From positions 158,570-222,569 of the forward strand of contig JBMYZL010000001.1 in the NCBI GenBank assembly GCA_049610385.1: a stretch of 64,000 nucleotides of DNA, written 5' to 3'. This document shows positions 25,794 to 35,234 of the stretch, piece by piece. The first letter of the stretch is position 1. Each line of letters begins with the position of its first letter. The translations under genes and the position numbers were made by a program. The stretch is from JBMYZL01 sp049610385. GTDB lineage: Bacteria; Bacteroidota; Bacteroidia; Flavobacteriales_D; Sanyastnellaceae. The notes below the pieces were generated by a model. It had not been told where the DNA came from, searched no databases, and saw only the letters and a program-made list of their open reading frames with translations.

Positions 25794-27821
25794 ATGAAAT
25801 TCAAGCTGCATTCTGAATTCAATCCCACCGGCGATCAGCCAGAAGCCATTCGTCAATTGGTGGCCGGGATTGAAGACGGAGCAACTTCTCAAACCCTGTT
25901 GGGGGTCACCGGCTCGGGAAAGACATTTACTGTAGCGAATGTCATTGAACAAACACAAAGGCCGACTTTGGTTCTGAGTCACAACAAGACCCTTGCCGCC
26001 CAGCTATACAGTGAATTCAAAGAGTTTTTTCCTGAGAACCTTGTCGAATATTTTGTCAGTTATTACGACTACTATCAACCAGAAGCCTTCATTGCGTCGA
26101 CGAATACTTACATCGAAAAGGATTTGGCCATCAATGAGGAAATCGAAAAGCTGCGCTTGAGCACCACCTCTGCACTGCTGAGTGGAAGAAGAGATGTCAT
26201 CGTCGTGGCGAGCATCAGTTGCATCTATGGCATTGGAAACCCTGTTGAATTTCATAAAAGTGTGATTCCGCTAAAGGTCGGGCAGTCATGGGGGCGAAAT
26301 GCTTTTCTTCATGCCTTGGTGAGCTCGTTGTATCATCGTACGCGTGCCGAATTCAAGCGAGGAACCTTTCGCGTTCAGGGAGATACGGTGGATGTTTTTT
26401 TGGCTTATGCGGACCATGCGTTGCGCATTTCATTTTGGGGAGATGAAATCGAGTCTTTGGAAACCATTGAGCCGACCACAGGCCAAAAAATTCATGCATT
26501 TGATGAAATTGTCATTTATCCCGCTAATCTGTTTGTCGCGAGCAAGTCCACCACGGATCAGGCCGTTTGGGAGATTCAACAAGATTTGGAAAAGCAAAAA
26601 CTCTTTTTCACTGAACAGGCCAAATTCATCGAGGCCAAACGACTCGACGAACGAACTCTCTATGATTTGGAAATGATCAAAGAGCTCGGATTTTGCAATG
26701 GCATTGAAAATTATAGCCGCTATTTCGATCGACGGAAGCCCGGTGAACGCCCTTTCTGTCTGTTGGACTATTTCGCAGACGACTTTCTCCTGGTTGTGGA
26801 TGAAAGCCATGTAACTGTGCCGCAAGTGGGTGCGATGTTCGGGGGCGACCGTTCACGCAAAGAATCCCTTGTGGAATATGGGTTCCGTTTGCCATCCGCA
26901 CTGGACAATCGGCCGCTGAAATTTGAGGAATTCGATGGGCTTTTGAACCAAATCCTTTTCGTCTCTGCAACACCTGCTGACTACGAACTCGAACAAAGTG
27001 AGGGCATCGTGGTGGAGCAAGTGATCCGACCCACTGGCCTGCTCGACCCACCGATCGAAGTTCGTCCTTGCGAGCATCAAGTGGATGATTTGGTGGGAGA
27101 AATCCGCAAAACAATCGAGAAAGGAGATCGAATCCTCGTGACCACCCTCACCAAACGCATGGCTGAGGAGTTGACCAAATACTTAGAGCGTCTCGGCATT
27201 CCCACCGCGTACATCCACAGTGACGTCAAAACGCTCGATCGCATTGAAATCATCCGTCAACTGCGCGATGGGGCATTTGATGTTTTGGTGGGAGTCAACT
27301 TGCTGCGAGAAGGTCTGGACATTCCTGAAGTGGCCCTCGTGGCCATCATGGATGCGGACAAAGAAGGCTTTTTGAGATCCAATCGATCTTTGACGCAGAC
27401 CGCAGGCCGAGCCGCAAGAAATGTCAACGGCCGGGTCCTGATGTACGCGGACAAAATCACAGACTCCATGGCCGAAACCATCGAAGAAACCTCCCGTCGC
27501 CGTGAAAAACAGGAAGCCTACAACAAAGCGAACGGCCTGAAGCCTCAACAAATCCACAAAGCGCGCAAAACCTTATTCGAACAAAGTGAACTCATTGAGG
27601 ACCGTCCAAAAAACTACGCTGCAGAACCAGAGAAATCCTCAAATCTTGCAAAATCGGACCCTGTCATCCAATCGCTATCAATTGAACAATTGGACAAACT
27701 CATCCAACAAACCAAAAGACAAATGGAACGAGCCGCGAAAGAACTCGACTTCATGGAGGCCGCTCGCCTGCGAGATGAATTTTTCGCACTCCAAGAAATC
27801 CGAAAAGCAAAGTCCACATGA
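25794..27821 (+). CDS. uvrB: Excinuclease ABC subunit B
   Basis: 675 residues. UvrB, the damage-verifying helicase of nucleotide excision repair, forms complexes with UvrA and UvrC. Walker A is LLGVTGSGKTFTVANVI; the beta-hairpin region reads VSYYDYYQPEAFIAST; DESHVTVPQ is the DExx box; motif VI is QTAGRAARNVNGRV. The C-terminal UVR motif (LDKLIQQTKRQMERAAKELD) binds UvrC. Full length. Its stop overlaps the ATG of the methyltransferase gene by 4 bases. Confidence 0.97.
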   Translation: MKFKLHSEFNPTGDQPEAIRQLVAGIEDGATSQTLLGVTGSGKTFTVANVIEQTQRPTLVLSHNKTLAAQLYSEFKEFFPENLVEYFVSYYDYYQPEAFIASTNTYIEKDLAINEEIEKLRLSTTSALLSGRRDVIVVASISCIYGIGNPVEFHKSVIPLKVGQSWGRNAFLHALVSSLYHRTRAEFKRGTFRVQGDTVDVFLAYADHALRISFWGDEIESLETIEPTTGQKIHAFDEIVIYPANLFVASKSTTDQAVWEIQQDLEKQKLFFTEQAKFIEAKRLDERTLYDLEMIKELGFCNGIENYSRYFDRRKPGERPFCLLDYFADDFLLVVDESHVTVPQVGAMFGGDRSRKESLVEYGFRLPSALDNRPLKFEEFDGLLNQILFVSATPADYELEQSEGIVVEQVIRPTGLLDPPIEVRPCEHQVDDLVGEIRKTIEKGDRILVTTLTKRMAEELTKYLERLGIPTAYIHSDVKTLDRIEIIRQLRDGAFDVLVGVNLLREGLDIPEVALVAIMDADKEGFLRSNRSLTQTAGRAARNVNGRVLMYADKITDSMAETIEETSRRREKQEAYNKANGLKPQQIHKARKTLFEQSELIEDRPKNYAAEPEKSSNLAKSDPVIQSLSIEQLDKLIQQTKRQMERAAKELDFMEAARLRDEFFALQEIRKAKST

Positions 27822-28306
27822 CCTCCCACCTCCAACATATTCCAGTGCGTGTGGTCTTAGACAACATCCGGTCTGGACTCAATGTCGGCTCCATCTTCAG
27901 AACTTCGGACGCCTTTGCCATCCAGGGAATTGATTTGTGTGGGTACACTGCGAGACCGCCCCATCGAGACATTCTCAAATCTGCTTTGGGTGCAACTGAA
28001 AGCACCACTTGGCGAGGTCATGAAACGACTCGAGACTGCCTGCAATCCTTAAAGGATGAGGGCTGGAAAATTGCAGCCATCGAACAATTTCCCCAAAGCA
28101 TCCACTTGACCCATTGGACTGTGCAATCTTCAGAACGCTGGGCTGTCATCATGGGAAATGAAGTTCGTGGCGTTGACCCTCAATTGATGGACCTCATGGA
28201 TTGCGCAGTGGAAATCCCGCAGTTTGGTGTAAAAAAAAGCCTCAATGTCAGTGTGTGCGCGGGAATTGTTCTGCACCACCTCCACCACACCCTTCAACCT
28301 ACCTAA
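27818..28306 (+). CDS. SpoU-family RNA 2'-O-methyltransferase
   Basis: 162 residues, a minimal SPOUT methyltransferase. The three SpoU motifs are present: NIRSGLNVGSIFRTSDAF (motif 1), IMGNEVRGVDPQLMD (motif 2) and EIPQFGVKKSLNVSVCAG (motif 3, the trefoil-knot S-adenosylmethionine site). It probably methylates a ribose in tRNA or rRNA; the target is not predictable without an N-terminal recognition domain. The start overlaps the uvrB stop (ATGA), so the two are translationally coupled. Confidence 0.88.
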   Translation: MTSHLQHIPVRVVLDNIRSGLNVGSIFRTSDAFAIQGIDLCGYTARPPHRDILKSALGATESTTWRGHETTRDCLQSLKDEGWKIAAIEQFPQSIHLTHWTVQSSERWAVIMGNEVRGVDPQLMDLMDCAVEIPQFGVKKSLNVSVCAGIVLHHLHHTLQPT

Positions 28307-28350
28307 ATCCTCTCCCTTCTCAAGTCTCTCCTCTTGCCCCTCTCCACCCT

Positions 28351-29667
28351 TTAATTCTCCGCGATCCATTTTTGAATCAACGTCATGGCTTCTAGTTGCT
28401 GTGCCTCGGTGAGATTTTTGATTCGTGCTGCGCCATGGTCTTTTCCAGGCAAAAAGTAAGTACGGGCATCCAGCTTTTTCAAGGCTCTTGGAGAGGGGCG
28501 AAATGCTGTTGCATTCCATGTGTCCGAGGCTCCGTGAATATGGATAAAACGGTGTCCCTCATGGGTGAGCCAATCTTGAACATTCGCAGCCAACACCCCG
28601 CCATCGTATTCGGGGATGTCTGACCGGTTTTTCGGTACGAAAATCGCAGATGGGTGCGGTTGTTCCGGCAGGGCCCGAAACAGGCCAGAGAGATGCTCGG
28701 TTTGGTAAGAATAATAGCCGTACTCAACTGCACATTGCACATAATGCGAAGCATAAGCAGACATGGATTCATCCGAAAAGAAATCCAATCCACTGACAGT
28801 AAGAAAATGATCTATCACGGTGTCGAGCGGGGCCAATTCTGGGTCAAAGACAAAGTCGTCACATGATGAACCCCATTGCCAAAAACTGAACGGATACTCC
28901 AACACCGCATATTCAAAGGCTTCTTCAAAAGACAAGTATGAACCAAATTTGAGGTCGGCTCCTTTGGCATGCCATTGCAAGCGCAAAGCAGATGCATCGT
29001 ATTCGGTCAGTAGCCTTCGTTGAACACCCGAAATCGCTGCTCTGCATGCATCGGTTCCTGCCGTGTCCAAAAAGTCATATATCCGCGTGTCTTCCAAGGC
29101 CAAATTGATCGGCGCCACATACGGGACACTCACATCCACATCATCTGGGTAGAAGTATCTGTAATAAATGGTGGTTTGGCCGCCTTTGCTGATGCCCGAA
29201 GCCACCCAATCTTCAGGATAAAGCGCAGAAAGCACCTCACGTATCCGATGCAAGTCTGCTGCCGCCTGCCGAATGTTCAGGTATGTGTACTCCAGACTGT
29301 CTGGCATGCTTTCACCAAAGTATCTATGCTCCACAATGACCTGGTTGGCCGACAACCGCTCTGTCAACTCATAGGTGTAATTCCGACCGCGGCTATAGCC
29401 TTCTGTCACCAAAACCGTGGGGGCGTCAAAAGAACGATGCGTCAAATAGATGCGCTGGTAAAAATGGCCTTGACTTGGGTCTTCGTGATCCAATGGTTGT
29501 TTCAATCGCAGCGCCCAGGCTCCTTCGCCCCATTCCGGTGCCTCCAAGGACTCAAAACGAAGATCAGGCAGGTCGAACAACACCGCTTCGACATCTTGAG
29601 CCGAAGCAACACCGGTAATGAAAAGAAGCGCGCAAACCGCGACACACAATCTCATGGAATGAATCAT
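28351..29667 (-). CDS. Secreted serine peptidase, S37 / PS-10 family
   Basis: 438 residues with a signal peptide ending near ASAQ. The fold is alpha/beta hydrolase: QPLDHEDPSQGHFYQRIYLT, VTEGYSRG, and the nucleophile elbow SGISKGGQTTIYYRYFYPDD, with the candidate acid in HIHGASDTWNAT and His in LPGKDHGAARI near the C-terminus. These features match the PS-10 peptidase (S37) family related to tripeptidyl aminopeptidases. It probably trims peptides in the periplasm or outside. No T9SS sorting domain. The start could also be ATG 29655. Confidence 0.85.
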   Translation of the reverse strand: MIHSMRLCVAVCALLFITGVASAQDVEAVLFDLPDLRFESLEAPEWGEGAWALRLKQPLDHEDPSQGHFYQRIYLTHRSFDAPTVLVTEGYSRGRNYTYELTERLSANQVIVEHRYFGESMPDSLEYTYLNIRQAAADLHRIREVLSALYPEDWVASGISKGGQTTIYYRYFYPDDVDVSVPYVAPINLALEDTRIYDFLDTAGTDACRAAISGVQRRLLTEYDASALRLQWHAKGADLKFGSYLSFEEAFEYAVLEYPFSFWQWGSSCDDFVFDPELAPLDTVIDHFLTVSGLDFFSDESMSAYASHYVQCAVEYGYYSYQTEHLSGLFRALPEQPHPSAIFVPKNRSDIPEYDGGVLAANVQDWLTHEGHRFIHIHGASDTWNATAFRPSPRALKKLDARTYFLPGKDHGAARIKNLTEAQQLEAMTLIQKWIAEN

Positions 29668-29686
29668 GGCGGCAATTTAACGCAAA

Positions 29687-29725
29687 AGAAAAAGGCCCAA
29701 CTCCTTTCGGAATGGGGCCTTTCTT
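29687..29725 (-). terminator. Terminator of the TPR lipoprotein gene
   Basis: AAAGGCCC pairs with GGGCCTTT around a 16-base loop that can itself form a small TCC/GGA stem, with T-rich flanks on the minus-strand exit side. It lies about 20 bases after the stop at 29744. Confidence 0.8.
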
Positions 29726-29743
29726 ATCCGTATGTTGTCGCAA

Positions 29744-31456
29744 TCACATGCCGATTGCGTCTCGGACATCGCGGAACTCCAAATCTTTGGAAGCCTTATC
29801 GCGCAATGAACCATCTTTTGTGATGGCATCAGTCAAGTGGCGCTTTGCACCTGCCCCATCACCCAGACGGGCGCAAGCAATGGCGTACACATAACTGGCG
29901 ATGGCACTGTCATCTCCTGAATTGTCCAAAACCGTTTTGGCACCGTTGGCATCGCCATTCAACATTTTGGCCAAAGCCACGTTTACCGTGTTGTTCCGCC
30001 CCATGTTGGAAATGGCCGAACTGTAGTCTCCTTTCTGAATCAGGATGATTCCCTTGTTGTAATTCACCTCGTCCCCCGCGCCCTTCGCCTCGTTGAGCAA
30101 CTTCATCGCTCCATCAACATCTCCTTCACGACGCTTGATAGCCGCCACATTGTTCACTACCGCTTTGTTGCGCTCCACCGTTAAAGCCGTGTTGAACAAC
30201 TCCTTCGCCTGGTTCTCCCGACCCATTTCCATCAAACACCACCCAGCATTGTTGTACCCACGAAAATCATCTGGGTGGACGCGGGACGCGTTCTGGTATA
30301 TCTCCAACTTGTCATTCAAGGACTCAAACAAGGTAGCAGCGAAAAGAATTTCCTCCACTGTCAGAACATCTGGATTGGACTTGCACAAATCCATCAGTTC
30401 CTCATCCGTGTAACCCTCCACATCGTAGGAAACCACCAACTGCGAACGACGGAGTTGTGGAAGCACCTCCTTTTCAATCATTTTGTACGTCTTCGCAATG
30501 TTGCGAATGGCTTCCTCCCGCTTGTCGTTGTCCGTGTACATCTCCAACACTCGAATGATCAAGTCTTTGTCAGGGATGTCACTGGATTGCATCAATTTCT
30601 TAAATCCAACCCAATCTTCTCCTTTGGGAACTTCGGTGTAGAAGTTGTCAACCAATTCCATCTTCTCCTTGCGAACCGCTCTGGTCATGGCATTCGCCGC
30701 AGACGTGGCTCGTTCCACAGCGAGATTGTCATTGAGCGAAATCTCACCTTCCGGTGATGCATAAGCTTCGATTCTGGCACCGGTCAAGGTCACGCTATCC
30801 GCATTGGCCGCCAGGTCAATCAAATTCAACAATGACTTCCAATCATCGTCGCGCAACTCTGAACTGCGGACATTGTCCGAATTGACGAGGTAGTTAATCG
30901 TCGCCTCCTGCGAGTAAGAGAGCACCCGCTCGAAGTTGTCCGGAACGAGGATGAATTGATCATCTGAGCGGACCCACAATGGAGTGGTGATCACACCGCT
31001 TCCGACAACATATGGGTCGAAAGATGCAGATGAGCTGCCTTTCGAACCTGTGATCACCACAGCCAACTCACAGGCATCCTCCATGGCGGGATCGAATGCG
31101 ACAGCCGCATTGTATGTGAAGCTCTTTCCACTTTCAAAGGGAATCACGTCAAAGTTGCCGGCGACGTCCTCTCCCTGAAAACCTTGCGTTTCAAAGGCCA
31201 TGCTTCCACCCTCCCAAGACAAGACAGGCTGGGCCTCAATGGACACTTTTTTGGCAAAATACTTCGGCGGAAAGGTGCCTGTGATTTCGAGTTCAACTTG
31301 GTCCCCGCGAAGAATCAATGGCTCTGGAGAAGCCTTCAATGAAAGGGTTTCAATTTCCTTTTCCATGCTGCCCAAACCGGCACAGCCTGTGAAAATGACA
31401 GCGGTCAGGACCACCATCCAACTGACAGCGCGTGTTGACTTATTCATGCAATTCAT
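29744..31456 (-). CDS. TPR-repeat outer-membrane lipoprotein
   Basis: 570 residues. The N-terminus has a lipoprotein signal (VVLTAVIFTGC, lipidated Cys near residue 25). A beta-rich region follows (about 40-190), then an OmpA-like middle segment (VTLTGARIEAYASPEGEISL, AVERATSAANAM). At least four TPR-like helical repeats fill the C-terminal half (AGWCLMEMGRENQAKELFNT, GIILIQKGDYSSAISNMG). The domain mixture suggests an envelope scaffold; the function is not established. A second ATG at 31447 is also possible. It is monocistronic, with its own promoter and terminator. Confidence 0.8.
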   Translation of the reverse strand: MNCMNKSTRAVSWMVVLTAVIFTGCAGLGSMEKEIETLSLKASPEPLILRGDQVELEITGTFPPKYFAKKVSIEAQPVLSWEGGSMAFETQGFQGEDVAGNFDVIPFESGKSFTYNAAVAFDPAMEDACELAVVITGSKGSSSASFDPYVVGSGVITTPLWVRSDDQFILVPDNFERVLSYSQEATINYLVNSDNVRSSELRDDDWKSLLNLIDLAANADSVTLTGARIEAYASPEGEISLNDNLAVERATSAANAMTRAVRKEKMELVDNFYTEVPKGEDWVGFKKLMQSSDIPDKDLIIRVLEMYTDNDKREEAIRNIAKTYKMIEKEVLPQLRRSQLVVSYDVEGYTDEELMDLCKSNPDVLTVEEILFAATLFESLNDKLEIYQNASRVHPDDFRGYNNAGWCLMEMGRENQAKELFNTALTVERNKAVVNNVAAIKRREGDVDGAMKLLNEAKGAGDEVNYNKGIILIQKGDYSSAISNMGRNNTVNVALAKMLNGDANGAKTVLDNSGDDSAIASYVYAIACARLGDGAGAKRHLTDAITKDGSLRDKASKDLEFRDVRDAIGM

Positions 31457-31505
31457 GCTTTCTGGTGAATCGTAGCGGTGATTGTAGTGCTTCGATTTTA
31501 GGGTG

Positions 31506-31536
31506 CAAAGCTAATCAATCCAAACGAGCTTCGAAA
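31506..31536 (-). promoter_or_regulatory. Promoter of the TPR lipoprotein gene
   Basis: The minus strand reads TAGCTTTG (31513 to 31506), a perfect TAnnTTTG box, with TTTC 19 bases upstream at 31536-31533, one mismatch from the -33 TTTG. The start codon lies about 50 bases downstream. Confidence 0.6.
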
Positions 31537-31557
31537 CAGCGCATTGAGGTTGTTTTT

Positions 31558-32511
31558 TCAGCTCTGTACCACCCCCATATTTCCAAACTTCCGAATTCGT
31601 GCGTCCACTCGCTTCTCAGCATCCTGTGACATGAGTTTGGCCAAGTGGTGTTTCAATTCACCCCGAACGGTTTCAAACATTTCTGTTCTGTTGGCATGTG
31701 CTCCCCCCAAAGGCTCAGGAATGATCCCATCAATCAACTTGAGCGAAAGCATGTCCTCCCCGGTCAATTTAAGGGCTTCCGCTGCCTCTTTTTTGTGGTC
31801 CCAATTGCGCCACAAAATGGACGAACAAGATTCTGGACTGATCACGCTGTACCATGTATTCTCGAGCATCAATACCCTGTCACCGATACCGATGCCCAAG
31901 GCACCACCCGATGCGCCTTCACCGATGATGACACAAATGATGGGCACTTGCAACTGACACATTTCAATCAAATTCCGGGCAATCGCTTCGCCTTGTCCTC
32001 GCTCTTCAGCCTCCAAACCGGGGTACGCCCCGGGCGTGTCAATGAACGTCACCACAGGACGGTTGAACTTTTCGGCCAATTTCATCAAGCGCAGGGCCTT
32101 CCGATAACCCTCAGGATTCGCCATTCCAAAGTTGCGGAATTGCCGCATCTTGGTGTTAATCCCTTTCTGTTGGCCAATGAACATCACCGCCTGATCATCC
32201 ACGAAACCCCATCCACCCACCATCGCCTTGTCATCTCTCACACTGCGGTCGCCATGAAGCTCAGCGAATTCCCCTTTGGTCATGGCTTGGATGTAATCCA
32301 ACGTGTACGGACGATCGGGATGACGGCTCACTTGGACCCGTTGCCACGGGGTGAGGCTATTGTAGATTTTCGTGGTCACTTCCACGATTTTCTCCTCCAA
32401 ATCCGCCCGCGTGGTGCTCATGTCCACACCGTTCTCTTTTTCCAACTCATGGGTTGAAGCCAACTGATCGCGCAACAGGCGGATGGGTTCTTCAAATTCG
32501 AGGTAATTCAT
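31558..32511 (-). CDS. accA: Acetyl-CoA carboxylase carboxyltransferase subunit alpha
   Basis: 317 residues from the ATG at 32511, the normal length; the start NYLEFEEPI matches the family. Motifs: the GWGFVDDQAVMFIGQQKG strand, TFIDTPGAYPGLEAEERGQG, and GEGASGGALGIGIGDRV, followed by YSVISPESCSSILW. With AccD it transfers the carboxyl group from biotin to acetyl-CoA for fatty-acid synthesis. The gene is the last of the menaquinone/rdgB unit, starting 20 bases after the rdgB stop. Confidence 0.96.
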   Translation of the reverse strand: MNYLEFEEPIRLLRDQLASTHELEKENGVDMSTTRADLEEKIVEVTTKIYNSLTPWQRVQVSRHPDRPYTLDYIQAMTKGEFAELHGDRSVRDDKAMVGGWGFVDDQAVMFIGQQKGINTKMRQFRNFGMANPEGYRKALRLMKLAEKFNRPVVTFIDTPGAYPGLEAEERGQGEAIARNLIEMCQLQVPIICVIIGEGASGGALGIGIGDRVLMLENTWYSVISPESCSSILWRNWDHKKEAAEALKLTGEDMLSLKLIDGIIPEPLGGAHANRTEMFETVRGELKHHLAKLMSQDAEKRVDARIRKFGNMGVVQS

Positions 32512-32531
32512 CTTTGGGATGATTTGAAGGG

Positions 32532-33146
32532 TCAAATATCAGAACTCCTGTCCAATTCACCCACCAACAATTCAATCATCTTTCGAATGGCTCTGCCGCG
32601 ATGACTGATTGCATTTTTTTGGACGGGTGTCATTTCGGCAAAAGTCATCGCCTCCCCATCCGGCTCGAACAGCGGATCATAACCAAAACCTTTGTCACCT
32701 GATTTCTCCAAACGGATGTTGCCTTTACATGTCCCTTCAATCAGGGTTTCTACACCATTTCGGACCAAACAAATCACTGTCCGGAAGTGAGCCGAACGAT
32801 CTACATGGCCTTGCAATTGATGCAACAACTTCTCCATGTTGGCTTCATTCGACCTCCCTGGGCCTGCGTAGCGTGCGGAATGAACACCCGGGGCACCCTG
32901 CAAGGCCTGCACCTCCAACCCAGTATCATCTGCAAAACAATCCAATCCGTAATGTTGGACAACATGTCTTGCCTTGATCCGGGCATTTCCCTCCAAGGTC
33001 GATGCGTCCTCAACGATTTCTTCAAAACATCCGATGTCCGTCAATGATTGAATGCGGTATTGGTCACCGAGCAGGGCCTGAACTTCAGCCACCTTGTTCG
33101 CGTTGTGGGTGGCAAAAACCAACGTCAAAGGCGAGGTCGTATCCAT
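32532..33146 (-). CDS. rdgB: XTP/dITP diphosphatase (Ham1/RdgB family)
   Basis: 204 residues from the ATG at 33146. It hydrolyses non-canonical purine triphosphates such as dITP and XTP. Motifs: FATHNANKVAEV (the triphosphate-binding S/T-x-N-x-x-K pattern), CFADDTGLEVQALQGAPGVH, GDKGFGYDPLFEPDG and ISHRGRAI. A much longer frame is open upstream but only through menE coding sequence. The start overlaps the menE stop region by 22 bases. Confidence 0.95.
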   Translation of the reverse strand: MDTTSPLTLVFATHNANKVAEVQALLGDQYRIQSLTDIGCFEEIVEDASTLEGNARIKARHVVQHYGLDCFADDTGLEVQALQGAPGVHSARYAGPGRSNEANMEKLLHQLQGHVDRSAHFRTVICLVRNGVETLIEGTCKGNIRLEKSGDKGFGYDPLFEPDGEAMTFAEMTPVQKNAISHRGRAIRKMIELLVGELDRSSDI

Positions 33147-34156
33147 TTTCCAGTAGGGGTTTGATTCAATTCCATCCAAACGATAGCTCTCGGCGCATGA
33201 TGCTTCGGCAGGACCCGACGCGAGGCTTCCAACCATTTTTTCTCTACCTCCTCTCTCCCATCTCCACTCTCCTCTTTCCACACTCCTATCTTCCCCCTCG
33301 GATCCACAACCAAAACCACTTCCTGCCCCAATTCGGCATGTCGCCGGCCGGTCACCACAAAAGGTCGCTTGATCAAGTGTCGAATCGCCTTTTCCACCTG
33401 TTCGGGATGGACCTTGATTCCACCTGAATTGATGACATGGTCTCGACGACCCAGCCATTCAAAAGAACCTGAAGTCCAGCATTTCACCTGGTCACGAGTC
33501 CGGATTTCGTCGACGGACAAATGCGGTGCTTGCACAATGAGACACCCTTCCGCATCTTCCTGTACAGCAACCCCACGGACGCATTGAAAAGCCGTTTCTT
33601 GTATCGGTTTCAACTCACGAAGTGCAATGTGGCTGATGGTTTCTGTCATGCCAAAACCTTCCCACACCCGATCAATTCCATGCAAGGGCAGCAGACCAGT
33701 CACCGGGCTGCCTCCCAGCAACAATTTGCTGACCCCAGGCAATCCCCCACTGGACCGCAGCTGCATCGGGGTGCATGCACAGAAGTCCATTCCAGAAGGA
33801 GGGACCTCCAACTTTGACTGAGGTGTCCCCGCATGCAGTTCCCATTCCAACACAATGGCGCGAATCAGCATCATCGCTCCGCCAATGAAATGAGGAGGCA
33901 ACACCCACCAAGCCCGAGTCCCCCTTCCCAATTCCAAGGCCTCCCCGGTTCGGATGGCACTTTCGCGCATCGCAGACTTCGCATGGCGCACGGACTTGGG
34001 CTCGCCTGTCGACCCAGAGGTCATGAAGTACAGTTCCTCTACCTGGGGGTCAAACCAGGCCACCAACAATCCACGGATGTCTGACGGCAAATCCGAAAAA
34101 TCTTCATTTTCCCTCAACAACCATTCTCGGTTCTCCAAAATCAGGGACCCCGCCAT
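33125..34156 (-). CDS. menE: O-succinylbenzoate-CoA ligase
   Basis: 343 residues, the short Bacteroidota form. The ATP-binding P-loop is YFMTSGSTGEPKSVRHAKSAM; VWEGFGMTETISHIAL carries the adenylate motif; the hinge/C-domain motif is WLGRRDHVINSGGIKVHPEQ; the catalytic Lys is in TPTGKWIR. It activates o-succinylbenzoate for menaquinone ring closure. The ATG at 34156 overlaps the menC stop by one base (TGATG). Residues about 286-307 are encoded by a purine-rich simple-sequence tract that gives a Glu/Lys/Arg-rich insert. Confidence 0.92.
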   Translation of the reverse strand: MAGSLILENREWLLRENEDFSDLPSDIRGLLVAWFDPQVEELYFMTSGSTGEPKSVRHAKSAMRESAIRTGEALELGRGTRAWWVLPPHFIGGAMMLIRAIVLEWELHAGTPQSKLEVPPSGMDFCACTPMQLRSSGGLPGVSKLLLGGSPVTGLLPLHGIDRVWEGFGMTETISHIALRELKPIQETAFQCVRGVAVQEDAEGCLIVQAPHLSVDEIRTRDQVKCWTSGSFEWLGRRDHVINSGGIKVHPEQVEKAIRHLIKRPFVVTGRRHAELGQEVVLVVDPRGKIGVWKEESGDGREEVEKKWLEASRRVLPKHHAPRAIVWMELNQTPTGKWIRPRL

Positions 34157-35232
34157 CAATCCTTCATGATTTCTGGCAATCTCCATGCATCTCCACCACC
34201 TTGCATCCACAAGGCACCATTTTCCACTTTCAATGGCGATTGAACGTTGTTCTCAAATAAACCACCAGTGCCCAAGCCTTGCGGGACTCCATTTCCATCC
34301 ATGACATCACTGGACCACTGGGCAATCGCATTCAATCCAATGTTGGACTCCAAGGCTGAAGTGGCCCACCAACCTGCGCCGATTTCTTCGGCCAAATCAA
34401 TCCAATGGTTTGCCTCTCTTAGGCCGCCAATCAAACTGGGTTTCAGCACCACATGCGCTGGCCGGACCATGGCCAGCATGCCCCGACGCAATTCCGTTGT
34501 GGTCAATCCAATCAATTCTTCATCCAGCGCAATCGGCAATGGACTGCGCTCACACAACGCTTGCATCTCCTTCCAATGACCCGCTTTTAGGGGCTGTTCA
34601 ATGCTGTGCAGTTCCAAGTCAGCAAGGCGTTCGCATTTTTCCAGTGGTGTCCATCCCGCTTCGGGCTGAGAAAAAGCCCCATTGGCATCGACCCGCAACA
34701 CATGGCCTTTCTCAACCGGACACCGTCGTCGAATCTCTTGAGCCATTTCAAGTTCTTCTGCAAATGGCAAAGTCCCCACCTTCCACTTGATGGTTTGAAA
34801 CCCACGAGCCAACAAGTCATCGACCTGAGACAGCATTCCTTCCTTGCTGTCCATCCAAACCAATCCATTGATCGGAATCCCCACCTCACCTGACGTGTAA
34901 GGCCCAGGAAATAACACCCGTTCTTCAGGTGTGATCAAGTCAATCAGTGCGGTTTCAACAGCAAACTTTACGGCAGGTTGCAAATCCGATACTTCATCGG
35001 GATTCAGGGCACCTTGACTCGCAATGGATTTCAAGGTCATGGCCGCTCTTTTGGGATGCTCTGGGCTCAATCCCGGAATCAAACTGCATTCACCCCATCC
35101 AATGCGGCCATCCGGGTGTTTTGCGACGACAATCCAACTGGGTTTTTCGGTCAATACATCTCGCGATGTTCTTGCCGGTGTGCGAAACCGCAGCGGCCAT
35201 TCCAAAATTTCAATGGACAGTCCTTCCAACAT
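34156..35232 (-). CDS. menC: o-Succinylbenzoate synthase
   Basis: 358 residues from the ATG at 35232. This enolase-superfamily enzyme dehydrates SHCHC to o-succinylbenzoate. The catalytic Lys pair is seen in FQTIKWKVG and VVLKPSLIGG, and metal ligands in LRVDANGAF, LHSIEQPL and IALDEELIG. It follows the small ORF after 2 bases and is coupled to menE downstream. Confidence 0.93.
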   Translation of the reverse strand: MLEGLSIEILEWPLRFRTPARTSRDVLTEKPSWIVVAKHPDGRIGWGECSLIPGLSPEHPKRAAMTLKSIASQGALNPDEVSDLQPAVKFAVETALIDLITPEERVLFPGPYTSGEVGIPINGLVWMDSKEGMLSQVDDLLARGFQTIKWKVGTLPFAEELEMAQEIRRRCPVEKGHVLRVDANGAFSQPEAGWTPLEKCERLADLELHSIEQPLKAGHWKEMQALCERSPLPIALDEELIGLTTTELRRGMLAMVRPAHVVLKPSLIGGLREANHWIDLAEEIGAGWWATSALESNIGLNAIAQWSSDVMDGNGVPQGLGTGGLFENNVQSPLKVENGALWMQGGGDAWRLPEIMKD

Positions 35233-35234
35233 GG

